Positions 24,475 to 32,964 of a DNA stretch of 33,153 bases are shown in pieces; position 1 is the first letter of the stretch; each line of letters opens with the position of its first letter. The DNA is from Muribaculaceae bacterium. GTDB lineage: Bacteria; Bacteroidota; Bacteroidia; Bacteroidales; Muribaculaceae. Where the stretch lies: positions 1-33,153 of the forward strand of contig JAFZPB010000180.1 of the NCBI GenBank assembly GCA_017552595.1. Reading direction: 5' to 3'. A model generated the notes under the pieces. It searched no databases. It had not been told where the DNA came from and saw only the letters and a list, made by a program, of their open reading frames with translations. Made by a program: the position numbers and the translations under genes.

Positions 24475-25515
24475 TTAGAACGAAACAAAACTATCCAATC
24501 GATTTGTAATTGTCTTAAAATCCGTATTCAAATCCAAAGTTCGTATATACAGTGTGTAACCATCTCGATGGGTTATTTGGGCATCCTCAAAATCATCTTC
24601 TTTCGTCTTGGCATATAGTAACATACCATCGACATTGTGCATGTGCTCCCTGTCGTATTCATCCACATATGTTCGAATTTGGTAAAGGTGGCTGCTTCGC
24701 AAGGTTTCTTTACGATATTGTTCCTGCAAAATTTTGGCATAGTACTTAGTGTCTATTATTAGCGTACGCCCTCTATTAGTCAAGAGTATATCTGTCTGCA
24801 TAGTAGGTAGAATAGTAGCATCTGTTGCTTCTTCAATGACGTTCCAGCCTATTTGTGCGGCGCAGGCTTTTAATGCTGGGTGTTGTTTTTTGTAATACTC
24901 CAAGACAAACCTCTCGAAGAGCCTACACATATGGTCCTCAGAAAACTCTCGCATCTTCATTTTGCCCTCTTCAGTTGTCATGAGCCATTCGCTTACAATG
25001 AAGTAACAAAGATATGTCAACATGCGATAGTTTCTATTATTACAATCAAATCGCAAAGAGTTCCAACGTATTGTATGAAGGTTTATTGGATTCACATTTT
25101 GAAAGAATAGCATCAATTGTTTCAGTTTTGCCTTTCTATCTTTCTTTACATCGGAATGCCTAATTAGTATTGTCACTGTAGTCAGAAGGATTTTGTTGTA
25201 TACATTATCTTCAGACAATTCATCATAGTCGCATACTATCTGCCGATTATTGCGCATTCTATTAGTAATGGTACCTCTGATATCTATCTTCCCCCTGACT
25301 GTCTGCATCGAATCGTTTTTTTCCACATACTCACGATAAAGGCCCTGTTTCAGCTGATAGGAAATCCCTCTTGCCAATATCTCTGCGAATAGATCATATA
25401 TGTCATCAAACTTCTCGCCCTCTATTTCTGCATAGTTATTCTGTCTAAGCTCTTGAAAAGCATAAGACAACATATAGTAAATGTTGCGAATCAGTATACC
25501 TTTATCTTCTGTCAT
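24475..25515 (-). CDS. mcrC: McrC-like nuclease subunit of a type IV restriction system
   Basis: McrC is the nuclease partner that stimulates McrB nucleotide hydrolysis and cuts DNA carrying modified bases. The 346-residue protein starts with the McrC-type N-terminal region (IRNIYYMLSYAFQELRQNNY). The central part has TVRGKIDIRGTITNR. The C-terminal PD-(D/E)xK nuclease site has D242 in MQTDILLTNRG and D255-x-K257 in LIIDTKYYAKI, with E201 in the preceding helix (LFERFVLEYY). It starts on the ATGA overlap with the mcrB stop, so the two are coupled. The base composition is visibly AT-richer than the flanking genes, indicating transfer. It is convergent with mltG. The residue assignments are by motif, not by structure. 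Confidence 0.92.
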   Translation of the reverse strand: MTEDKGILIRNIYYMLSYAFQELRQNNYAEIEGEKFDDIYDLFAEILARGISYQLKQGLYREYVEKNDSMQTVRGKIDIRGTITNRMRNNRQIVCDYDELSEDNVYNKILLTTVTILIRHSDVKKDRKAKLKQLMLFFQNVNPINLHTIRWNSLRFDCNNRNYRMLTYLCYFIVSEWLMTTEEGKMKMREFSEDHMCRLFERFVLEYYKKQHPALKACAAQIGWNVIEEATDATILPTMQTDILLTNRGRTLIIDTKYYAKILQEQYRKETLRSSHLYQIRTYVDEYDREHMHNVDGMLLYAKTKEDDFEDAQITHRDGYTLYIRTLDLNTDFKTITNRLDSFVSF

Positions 25516-28028
25516 TTGATAGCATCTCTCAGTTTTTGTGCTTCCTGATCAAACTTGCTATTATTGTCAAACCAGTATTCTCTAAGCATTGGAATAATGT
25601 CGTATTCTACGATATTCTCTAGTTTGTAGTGATGTCTCAGATTGCATAAATAACTATGGCCAATGCAGAATCCTGAGCCAAGAGAGTCATCACTCTCAAT
25701 TACCTTATTCAGTTCAACAATAGCTTTTACGAGTTTTTCAAGACTCGGGTCCCCCAATTTCTTTATTTCTTCCTTAAAGCCAATTGTATCGAAGCCCGGT
25801 TTCATTTCAAAGAAACTGAATCTACGACGGAGAGCATAATCTATCATTGCTAAAGAACGGTCAGCTGTGTTCATCATGCCTATAATATAAAGGTTTGCAG
25901 GGACAGCAAACATTTCGTCTCTATATGACAATCTTATTGGATTATCACGATAGTCGTTCTCTATCAGCATCAGCAACTCACCAAACACCTTACTCAGATT
26001 ACCACGATTGATTTCGTCAATAATGAAAAAGTACTTATGTTCTCTGTCAGCCGCTGCCTGTTTGCAGAAACGATAGAAAACACCCTTCTTCAACTCAAAA
26101 CCGCCTTCTTCATTGGGTTTATAGCCCATCACAAAATCCTCATAACTATAGTTCTGGTGGAATTGGACTTGCATCACCCGATTGTCATCCTTCTCGCCCA
26201 TCAAGGCATATGCCAATCGTTTGGCAGCAAACGTCTTTCCAATGCCAGGCGCACCTTGTAGAATCAGATTTTTCTTTCTAAGCAACAAACTTTCAAGTCG
26301 TTCATAGTCAATGTGATTAACAAAAACATCGCGAAGAAATTGATTTCTATCATAAGCTTCTTTTTTACCTTTTTTACCTTTTTTAGACAATGGATTTTCA
26401 CTACGAATCAACTCCATAATAATATCATATTCATTAGCAAGGAGCTTATAGAAAGAACCTTGTTGATTCTTCATATATTCCATATTTTCAAGTCCTGGCG
26501 TTCTCCTTATGGTATTGAAACTTATAGTCTCTGACAACGCCTCTGTTTTCTTAAATACAATAGTTTTACCATCATTAGCTTTTGAGACCACTAATAACGC
26601 AACAATTTGTTGAGAAGGTGAGGACTCATAACCAACAACGGCATCCCCTTCTTTAGCATTAAGGAAATGCTGGAATATTCTGCGTTTATGTCCCTCTTCA
26701 TTGTATAAACTATATGATTGTTCCTCACCAACATTTAGATTTGAGAGACTCCAAATCTTCGGATTTGCCACCAGCCACCAATACTGTTTATCCGTTGATA
26801 TCCCAAGTTCTGTATTTTCCTTTCTATCTATTAGGATGTTAAGTCGTTTCACATAATCACTATATTGTGTGACATTGGTTAAAGTTTTCATCGCGTGCTT
26901 ATCATCAGTTGACCATTCTCCAATATTTGTCCATTTGACTTTCCTTTTGTGCTTAAAATTCGGAAAGTTATCATCAAATAAATAATCTGATTCTACTACA
27001 CCACGTCCTACAATTTTAGTCATTCCCTTCTTAGCGAACACAATGTCTCCATGCTTCATCTCATTTGCAAACTGCCATACAGCTAATGAGTCATTCTTTG
27101 CATTGCCTTCGGTAGGATAATTTTTCTTTATTTCAATTCTCATGTCTTCTCGAGATGCATATCGAGACAAATCACCTAAAGCATCCCAACCTATGCACAT
27201 GATTCCTTCATTTATACAGAGTTCCCATTTTGAGGCCTTCTCTCCTGGAGAATATGTCCAATATACTTTAGCAGAATCTGAGGAATTTGTAGTTGTCTGA
27301 CCTGGTAAATCTCTTGTGCTCGCACCATCGTTTTCGGCATAAGCATCAAATGAAAAATCTACAAAGTTTGTGCAACTTGGAATTGATCCCATCTGAATCA
27401 ATTTATTTAGATTCTGCATAATACTATCGTATTCTATAAAAGGAACAAACCTTCCTTTAAAAGAAGCAATGCCCAATGAAGTCAATTTTTCTCTGTTATT
27501 GCCGTCTAAAGCAAGATATTTATCTGGTCGTATCCAAAATAATCCAAATGTTATATTATATCTGATAATATACTGGCCATTAAGGGCATCATAATCATTA
27601 TGAATATCCTTATCGAGTGCCGCATCTTCAAATACCATCCATAGTCTTTCAATATCACCTTCTTTTCTATCATTTCCATAGCCAATAAAGCTACTAAGCA
27701 TATTATTCATTTCAGGAACGCCATGAAAATCACTTGGAATATCTGAATCAATATCTAAAAAACTTTTAAACTTAGCACATATATCGATTTTCTTGTTGTA
27801 AGTAATTTGGCGATTAATGATGGCCAATACAGTAAACGGGTCTAAATCAGGAAGTCTTTTACCATCTGGTGCATCTTTTAGATGGGTAATGTGCCCCTGT
27901 AAATTACTATATATCCAATCAACTAACGGTGTCCTATTACTTCTATACTTCAAGAGTTTCCGTGAGAATTCTTTATAAAATGGGATCCATGTAAATTTCA
28001 TATCATTCATCAGTTCCGTTATTATCAT
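25512..28028 (-). CDS. mcrB: McrB-like AAA+ NTPase with a long N-terminal region and two EVE/PUA-like domains
   Basis: McrB forms an NTP-driven ring that recognises modified DNA and recruits McrC. This 838-residue protein is about twice the size of E. coli McrB. Residues 1-235 form a domain seen in front of McrB-like ATPases (FTWIPFYKEFSRKLLKY and FGLFWIRPDKYLALD). Residues about 255-400 look like a PUA/EVE-type reader (GDIVFAKKGMTKIVGRGVV). Residues about 415-542 look like a second EVE domain (QYWWLVANPKIWSL, GDAVVGYESS). After a lysine-rich linker (548-556) comes the AAA+ module: Walker A GAPGIGKT (592-599), Walker B FFIIDE (667-672), the McrB signature MNTADRS (719-725) and an RRRF arginine finger. 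The composition is AT-rich. The EVE calls are by pattern only. Type IV function is inferred from the family. Confidence 0.92.
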   Translation of the reverse strand: MIITELMNDMKFTWIPFYKEFSRKLLKYRSNRTPLVDWIYSNLQGHITHLKDAPDGKRLPDLDPFTVLAIINRQITYNKKIDICAKFKSFLDIDSDIPSDFHGVPEMNNMLSSFIGYGNDRKEGDIERLWMVFEDAALDKDIHNDYDALNGQYIIRYNITFGLFWIRPDKYLALDGNNREKLTSLGIASFKGRFVPFIEYDSIMQNLNKLIQMGSIPSCTNFVDFSFDAYAENDGASTRDLPGQTTTNSSDSAKVYWTYSPGEKASKWELCINEGIMCIGWDALGDLSRYASREDMRIEIKKNYPTEGNAKNDSLAVWQFANEMKHGDIVFAKKGMTKIVGRGVVESDYLFDDNFPNFKHKRKVKWTNIGEWSTDDKHAMKTLTNVTQYSDYVKRLNILIDRKENTELGISTDKQYWWLVANPKIWSLSNLNVGEEQSYSLYNEEGHKRRIFQHFLNAKEGDAVVGYESSPSQQIVALLVVSKANDGKTIVFKKTEALSETISFNTIRRTPGLENMEYMKNQQGSFYKLLANEYDIIMELIRSENPLSKKGKKGKKEAYDRNQFLRDVFVNHIDYERLESLLLRKKNLILQGAPGIGKTFAAKRLAYALMGEKDDNRVMQVQFHQNYSYEDFVMGYKPNEEGGFELKKGVFYRFCKQAAADREHKYFFIIDEINRGNLSKVFGELLMLIENDYRDNPIRLSYRDEMFAVPANLYIIGMMNTADRSLAMIDYALRRRFSFFEMKPGFDTIGFKEEIKKLGDPSLEKLVKAIVELNKVIESDDSLGSGFCIGHSYLCNLRHHYKLENIVEYDIIPMLREYWFDNNSKFDQEAQKLRDAIK
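26361..26384 (-). repeat. 9-bp repeat with three T6 runs inside mcrB
   Basis: Runs of six T's lie at 26361, 26370 and 26379, with a period of 9 (TTTTTTACC twice, then TTTTTTAGA). On the coding strand they are A6 runs encoding the KKGKKGKK linker between the second EVE domain and the AAA+ module. Confidence 0.9.
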
Positions 28029-28127
28029 TTTGTGGTAATTATCAATAATCTTTACCCATTAATCACCAATATGTAATTGTAATGCTCAAATAAACTTAAA
28101 ATTTATATTCAATATGGCAGGTATTTC

Positions 28128-29306
28128 CTATTTGGGGTTGTACGGTGGTGGAGTGGCGGTAGTTTCGGTGTCCGATGCTGTTTCAGGGGAGGATTCGGAT
28201 TTTTCTTTCTCTTTTTCGCCGATCACATATTTGTTGTAGTACGACAGTAAAAGGGTGGTCATCGGCAGGGCGATGATTAGTCCGATGAAGCCGAGCAAAT
28301 AGCCCCAAATCGACAACGACAACAAGATTATCACTGGATTCAATCCCATTGCCTTGCCCATTATCTTAGGCACGAGGAAGAAGTCCTGAATAATCTGTAT
28401 GACGATGTAAACGAGCATCGCCTCGCCGAACATTATCCAGAACGAACCGCCGGTGTCGACAGAATAAACCACGCAGAGAATCAACGTGGGAATGATTGAA
28501 ATCAGTTGGAGATACGGCACGAGATTGAGGAACCCGATGAAGATGCCGAGGGCAATCGCCATGGGCATGCCGATAATCCAAAAGCCGATGCAGAACAATA
28601 TGCCGACAATGAAGGCTACAATCGCCTGCCCACGGAAATATTGGTTCATGCTATCACGTACGTCGGATGTAATTTTCATCACCGCACCGCGATATTTCTT
28701 CGGGACGAGACTGCGAAGCCACCCGAAGAATCGATTGAAATCAATCATGATGAAGATGAGGTAAATCATGATGAAGAACCAACCGATAATGCCCATTATG
28801 ACGCTTATTCCAACGGAAATCACGCCGATGGTGGTTGCGAAGAACGACTTCACGATTTCCCACCATTCGTTTCCGGTGAACATATTCTTAAAGTAGTCAA
28901 GGTCGATATAATCGGCAATGAAGTCTTTGATGGCATTGATTAACGGTCCGTCGGCTGCCGACGACATATACCGTCCCAACAGCGACAATATTTCACGGAA
29001 TTCGCTGAACAACAACGGAATCAAAACCACAAGCAAAAGGATTACCACCGCCGTGGATTCAAGCAACGTAAGAAACACGGCCCCTACCCTGCCTTTCTCG
29101 TGAGTTATGCGCCTGTTTAGTTGAACTAGCGGTTCAAGCATATAGGCGATGAAGCATGCGAGAATGAACGGCCATAGCACTCCGCGAAGGATATACACCA
29201 GCCATATAATCAGCACCGTAAGGAAGAAACCGCCGACGGCACGGAAGATGCGTGTCAAAGTGTCGGGGCGTTCAGCATTATCTTGAGGTAATTTGTTATC
29301 TGCCAT
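28128..29306 (-). CDS. AI-2E transporter family (PerM/YdiK-like) membrane protein
   Basis: This is a multi-pass inner-membrane protein of the AI-2E/PerM family; members export small molecules or act as ion antiporters, and the substrate here is unknown. From the ATG at 29306 (MADNKLPQDNAERPDTLTRI) it has 392 residues. The frame runs further upstream through the promoter, which I exclude. Hydrophobic stretches include FLTVLIIWLVYILRGVLWPF, SVIMGIIGWFFIMIYLIFIM and FIGFLNLVPYLQLISIIPTL. The conserved GFLNLVPYLQ and PKIMGKAMGLNPVIILLSL segments are typical of the family. The Pro/Thr-rich charged tail is cytoplasmic. It lies on the same strand as mcrB but is separated by 100 bases. Confidence 0.9.
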   Translation of the reverse strand: MADNKLPQDNAERPDTLTRIFRAVGGFFLTVLIIWLVYILRGVLWPFILACFIAYMLEPLVQLNRRITHEKGRVGAVFLTLLESTAVVILLLVVLIPLLFSEFREILSLLGRYMSSAADGPLINAIKDFIADYIDLDYFKNMFTGNEWWEIVKSFFATTIGVISVGISVIMGIIGWFFIMIYLIFIMIDFNRFFGWLRSLVPKKYRGAVMKITSDVRDSMNQYFRGQAIVAFIVGILFCIGFWIIGMPMAIALGIFIGFLNLVPYLQLISIIPTLILCVVYSVDTGGSFWIMFGEAMLVYIVIQIIQDFFLVPKIMGKAMGLNPVIILLSLSIWGYLLGFIGLIIALPMTTLLLSYYNKYVIGEKEKEKSESSPETASDTETTATPPPYNPK

Positions 29307-29335
29307 AGATTCAATAAAATTTATCTTTTCAGCCA

Positions 29336-29369
29336 CGAAATTAGCAAAAAAATTTTTAATTGCGTCAAA
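29336..29369 (-). promoter_or_regulatory. Promoter of the AI-2E-family gene
   Basis: On the minus strand TTTG (29369-29366), 22 bases, then TAATTTCG (29343-29336), one mismatch from TAnnTTTG. The ATG at 29306 is 29 bases downstream. Confidence 0.55.
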
Positions 29370-29383
29370 AATTACTACCTTTG
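29353..29383 (+). promoter_or_regulatory. Promoter of the MFS transporter gene
   Basis: TACCTTTG (29376-29383) is a full -7 match. The expected -33 position holds TTTT (29353-29356), one base off. It overlaps the divergent promoter on the other strand. The ATG is at 29438. Confidence 0.6.
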
Positions 29384-29437
29384 TGTGATAAAATTGCAAC
29401 ATTAACAGAATTATTAACTAAAAAGACTATTATATCT

Positions 29438-30820
29438 ATGACAGAACAACTTTCTAAAGCATTAAACGATAAGGCGTGGGCAAGATGGACCGCCCTAATT
29501 CTTATCGCTTTGGCAATGTTTTTTGCCTACATGTTTGTCGATGTGATGTCGCCGCTGCAGTCTTTGGTAGAAAAGACTCACGGCTGGAAAGGCACATCAT
29601 TCGGCACCTACGCCGCATCGGAATACATCCTCAACGTGTGCGGCTTCCTGATTCTTGCCGGCATCATTCTCGACAAGATGGGAGTGCGCTTTACGGGTAT
29701 CCTATCCACAGCGATGATGGTAATCGGTGCGGGTATAAAGTATATCGGCGTAAGCGATTGGTTCCAAGCCACCAGCCTTTGCGCATGGCTTGATTCGTGG
29801 TGGGTGGATTTCCCCGGCACAGCAAAGATGGCGGCCCTTGGCTTCATGATTTTCGGCTGCGGCTGCGAAATGGCGGGTATCACCGTTTCGAAAGCCATTG
29901 CCCGTTGGTTTGAAGGCAAGGAAATGGCTCTCGCGATGGGTCTTGAAATGGCCATAGCGCGTTTGGGCGTGTTCGCCGTTCTTTCGATTTCGCCGCGCAT
30001 CGCCAACATGTATGGCGGTTCAGTTTCCGCTCCTATCGCATTCTGCACAGTCCTCCTCCTCATCGGGTTGATTAACTTCTGTGTATTCTCCGTAATGGAC
30101 AAGCGACTCGACCGCGACTTGGGCAAGGACCTCTCGAAGGAAGACGAATTCAAGGCTTCCGACATCATGATTATCTTCCGCACGAAGATGTTCTGGATTG
30201 TCGCACTGCTTTGCGTTCTCTATTATTCGGCAATCTTCCCGTTCCAACGTTATGCCACCAACTTCCTTGAATCGACACTCAACGTTCCGAATAAAGAAGC
30301 CGCCGACCTGTTCCGCTGGTTCCCCATCCTCGCGATGGTACTTACCCCATTCCTCGGTTACTTCCTTGACAAAATCGGCAAAGGCGCGTCTATGCTGATG
30401 CTCGGCTCGTTCATCATGATTGGATGCCACTTGAGTTACGCATTCCTCTTGCCGCTATTCCCGTCGAAAGTGCTTGCGCTTGTTATCACCGTCGTACTTG
30501 GCGTGTCGTTCTCGCTCGTGCCTGCGGCATTGTGGCCAAGCGTGCCGAAAATCATCAACAAGAAGATTCTCGGCAGTGCATATTCACTCATTTTCTGGAT
30601 TCAGAACGTGGGCCTTTGCTTCGTACCGCTCTTGATTGGCTACGTTTTCGAAAAGTCGGGCGGATACTTCTATCCGTTGCTGATTTTCTCGTCGTTCGGC
30701 ATTCTCGCCTTGATTTTCACCATCTTCCTCAAGATTGAAGACAAGAAAAAGAAATATGGCCTCGAACTTCCGAACATTAAAAACAAGCAGAAGGAGCAAG
30801 AAGTCGAAATCGCTGAATAA
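29438..30820 (+). CDS. MFS transporter, MFSD1/nitrate-lactate-like
   Basis: This is a 12-helix major facilitator protein of 460 residues from the ATG at 29438 (MTEQLSKALNDKAWARWTAL). Both halves are recognisable: FFAYMFVDVMSPLQSLVEKT in helix 1, the AGIILDKMGVRFTG loop between helices 2 and 3 (MFS motif A-like), and GYFLDKIGKGASMLM, the matching loop in the second half. The Lys/Glu-rich C-terminal tail is cytoplasmic. This type of Bacteroidetes MFS protein is annotated variously as MFSD1-like or nitrate/lactate transporter; the substrate cannot be read off. Being followed by a PfkB sugar kinase makes a sugar or sugar derivative likely, by context only. A hairpin separates the two genes. Confidence 0.88.
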   Translation: MTEQLSKALNDKAWARWTALILIALAMFFAYMFVDVMSPLQSLVEKTHGWKGTSFGTYAASEYILNVCGFLILAGIILDKMGVRFTGILSTAMMVIGAGIKYIGVSDWFQATSLCAWLDSWWVDFPGTAKMAALGFMIFGCGCEMAGITVSKAIARWFEGKEMALAMGLEMAIARLGVFAVLSISPRIANMYGGSVSAPIAFCTVLLLIGLINFCVFSVMDKRLDRDLGKDLSKEDEFKASDIMIIFRTKMFWIVALLCVLYYSAIFPFQRYATNFLESTLNVPNKEAADLFRWFPILAMVLTPFLGYFLDKIGKGASMLMLGSFIMIGCHLSYAFLLPLFPSKVLALVITVVLGVSFSLVPAALWPSVPKIINKKILGSAYSLIFWIQNVGLCFVPLLIGYVFEKSGGYFYPLLIFSSFGILALIFTIFLKIEDKKKKYGLELPNIKNKQKEQEVEIAE

Positions 30821-30832
30821 AACAATTAAATC

Positions 30833-30867
30833 AATAAAACGGCACTCAATTCGAGTGTCGTTTTATT
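30833..30867 (+). terminator. Terminator or attenuator between the transporter and pfkB genes
   Basis: AATAAAACGGCACTC (30833-30847) pairs along its full length with GAGTGTCGTTTTATT (30853-30867) across AATTC, with one G-T wobble. The ends are A-rich and T-rich, so it could work on both strands. The kinase ATG is 27 bases further on, and I see no separate TAnnTTTG box for it. Confidence 0.8.
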
Positions 30868-30894
30868 GACAAATAACCCTTTCAGTTAACTCAA

Positions 30895-31779
30895 ATGGAA
30901 TTGTCGGACACCACAAAAACGACTTTTGGGGACAAAAAGCATATTGTCGGAATCGGAGAAGTCCTTTGGGATATGCTACCGTCGGGGCGTAGAGCCGGCG
31001 GTGCTCCTGCGAATTTCGCATATTTCGCCTCACAACTTGGGCATGACGGCATAATTGTAAGCGCCGTCGGGAACGACCATGCCGGACACGACCTGCTCAA
31101 ATGTATCATCGATTCGGGTTTGACCTCAAAGGTGATGATAAGTTGCTGTTATCCGACAGGCAAAGTAGATATCGACGTCGATGACAAAGGAGTGCCAACC
31201 TACTCCATCTTGAACGATACCGCCTACGACTACATTTTCTACACGAAAGATATTGACCGTGTGGCTGTTTCGGCCGATGCCGTATGTTTTGGCACCCTTG
31301 CCCAACGCTCGGCGGCAAGTCGTGCCACAATCAGACATTTTCTCGAGCGCACAAGTCCAGAATGTATTCGCGTTTTCGACGTTAACTTCAGGGAACATTT
31401 CTATTCGCGGGAAGTTGTCGAGGAGTCGCTAAAACTCTGCGACATCTTGAAAATCAACGCCGACGAAGAGGAGGAAATCAAGCGGCTCATTGGCATATCC
31501 GCCGATGAAATCTTCGAGAAATACGGATTAACGCATCTCATCGTCACTTATGGCGAAAATGGAAGCCGCGTCAAGGATATCAGTGGCGAGTCGCGTCTTC
31601 CCACGCCGAAAGTGAATGTTGTCGATACAGTCGGCGCAGGCGACTCCTTCACGGCGGCATTCGTCGTCGCTCTGCTTGAAGGTCGCACAACTGCCGAAGC
31701 ACATCATTTTGCCGCCGATTTTTCCGCTCAGACATGCACAAGAGCCGGAGCCATTTCAGTTTCCAAGGCTTCGAAATAA
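30895..31779 (+). CDS. PfkB-family carbohydrate kinase (fructokinase-like)
   Basis: This ribokinase/PfkB sugar kinase phosphorylates a sugar with ATP. PfkB signature 1 is present as RRAGGAPANFAYFASQLG and signature 2 as DTVGAGDSFTAAFVVALLEG, with the catalytic Asp in GAGD. The N-terminus has HIVGIGEVLWDMLPSG, typical of the fructokinase branch. The mid-region has VFDVNFREHFYSREVVEESL and the ATP site LIVTYGENGSRV. The 294 residues are normal. The upstream MFS transporter suggests uptake followed by phosphorylation of one sugar. Fructose is the default guess for this branch, but specificity is not proven. Transcription may depend on read-through of the hairpin at 30833-30867. Confidence 0.93.
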   Translation: MELSDTTKTTFGDKKHIVGIGEVLWDMLPSGRRAGGAPANFAYFASQLGHDGIIVSAVGNDHAGHDLLKCIIDSGLTSKVMISCCYPTGKVDIDVDDKGVPTYSILNDTAYDYIFYTKDIDRVAVSADAVCFGTLAQRSAASRATIRHFLERTSPECIRVFDVNFREHFYSREVVEESLKLCDILKINADEEEEIKRLIGISADEIFEKYGLTHLIVTYGENGSRVKDISGESRLPTPKVNVVDTVGAGDSFTAAFVVALLEGRTTAEAHHFAADFSAQTCTRAGAISVSKASK

Positions 31780-31851
31780 GCGATAATTATAAAAACATGT
31801 CCGACAAATGACAATGTAAATCGAATGACGGATTGGGAAATGTCTTCTACT

Positions 31852-31883
31852 TTTGGTGGATAGCAGAGAATTTTGTAATTTCG
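31852..31883 (+). promoter_or_regulatory. Promoter of the secreted protein-DsbD operon
   Basis: TTTG (31852-31855), 20 bases, then TAATTTCG (31876-31883), one mismatch from consensus. The ATG at 31907 is 23 bases downstream. An in-frame alternative start at 31853 overlaps this promoter and is rejected. Confidence 0.65.
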
Positions 31884-31906
31884 CAAAATATTATAACAAA
31901 GATTTC

Positions 31907-32461
31907 ATGAACAGAATTTTTTTATCATCAACTATTCTCTTGTGTTTGGGGCTTGGCCTATTTGCCCATGACTTAAATAATAATGAGAAAACAGATGAGT
32001 ATTTTTTTCAACGTAAAAGACTATCCGAACTGATATCAGATAATCAGTTAGCAGACAGTTTAAATGGAAAAGCATATTGTGGCTATTATAACTCAAACCA
32101 CTACATAGGCTCATGGGTTATTGTCTCATTAGAAAATAATTGTTATAAAGTTTATTATCACCGGAATCTTGATGATGTTATGTATTATTCAAAAACATTT
32201 TCACTACAAGATGAAAAGTTGAATGCTCTTTTTTCTTTTGGAAATGACCATAACTCCTATGACAGAAGAATAGATAACACATATACGCCTTTTTGTTTTT
32301 ATTTTGCCATTTTTGATGCTGAACATAATTTAAGATTTGAATGGAATCAAAGCACAATGACATTAAAAAAGGCCACTGAAGATCCTGCCAAAGTTTTCGT
32401 TCCAATATGTTGGGAAATTTTACTTCCAGAATATTTTTCCGACAAAGATTCTAATAAATGA
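31907..32461 (+). CDS. AT-rich secreted protein of unknown function
   Basis: This is a 184-residue protein with a signal peptide (MNRIFLSSTILLCLGLGLFA, mature from about H21). The mature part has many Asn, Tyr and Asp residues, for example GKAYCGYYNSNHYIGSWVIV. Further on are YYHRNLDDVMYYSKTFSL and a C-terminal VPICWEILLPEYFSDKD. Two cysteines may pair in the periplasm. I recognise no family. The gene is visibly AT-richer than its neighbours, which suggests recent acquisition. Its stop overlaps the start of the DsbD-domain gene (ATGA), so it is translationally coupled to a thiol-redox operon. It might be a client of that operon, but this is inference. Confidence 0.72.
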   Translation: MNRIFLSSTILLCLGLGLFAHDLNNNEKTDEYFFQRKRLSELISDNQLADSLNGKAYCGYYNSNHYIGSWVIVSLENNCYKVYYHRNLDDVMYYSKTFSLQDEKLNALFSFGNDHNSYDRRIDNTYTPFCFYFAIFDAEHNLRFEWNQSTMTLKKATEDPAKVFVPICWEILLPEYFSDKDSNK

Positions 32462-32952
32462 AACATTTTTTGACTATACTCACCTCTATAATATTTGCTT
32501 TGGCGATGTCGGCGCAATTCAACACCTCGTCGCCGCTCGGCAATCAATCTGCGGCGCCTGTCGCTGTCAATTGGAAAGCGTCGATGAAAATGACATCTTC
32601 CACCGTTGGCATCATTACATTAACCGCCGATATCCAACAGGGATGGCACATCTACGGCACCAAAGCCGTTAAATCAGGTCCGATTGCAACGCAATTCTCA
32701 TTTGACAAACTCAACAACGTGGTGCTCGTCGGCAAAACGAAATCGTCGAAAAAAGCGTCGAGCCATTTCGACAAGACCTTCGACGCGAAAGTGTCGTGGT
32801 GGGAAGGCAAAGTCGTTTTCACCCAAAAATTCAAAGTGACAAACCCGTCAGCGCCCTACTCCATTGGCGGCAACGTCAAATACATGAGTTGCAACGAGGA
32901 TAAGCAGAAGTGCAATCCGCCCAAAGCATTCGAATTTTCATTCAAAAAATAA
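32458..32952 (+). CDS. Periplasmic DsbD N-terminal-domain protein
   Basis: This is a 164-residue exported protein with a signal peptide (MKHFLTILTSIIFALAMSAQ). The mature domain resembles the N-terminal immunoglobulin-like domain of DsbD: VNWKASMKMTSSTVGIITLT, then DIQQGWHIYGTK, then MSCNEDKQKCNPPKAFEFSF. The cysteine pair CNEDKQKC near the C-terminus is in the place of the active pair of DsbD-alpha. It lacks the membrane and thioredoxin domains of full DsbD, so it is probably a soluble thiol-disulfide partner. It starts on the stop of the upstream gene and is followed after 12 bases by a second gene with the same domain. Confidence 0.87.
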   Translation: MKHFLTILTSIIFALAMSAQFNTSSPLGNQSAAPVAVNWKASMKMTSSTVGIITLTADIQQGWHIYGTKAVKSGPIATQFSFDKLNNVVLVGKTKSSKKASSHFDKTFDAKVSWWEGKVVFTQKFKVTNPSAPYSIGGNVKYMSCNEDKQKCNPPKAFEFSFKK

Positions 32953-32964
32953 CGCCATTAGTCT

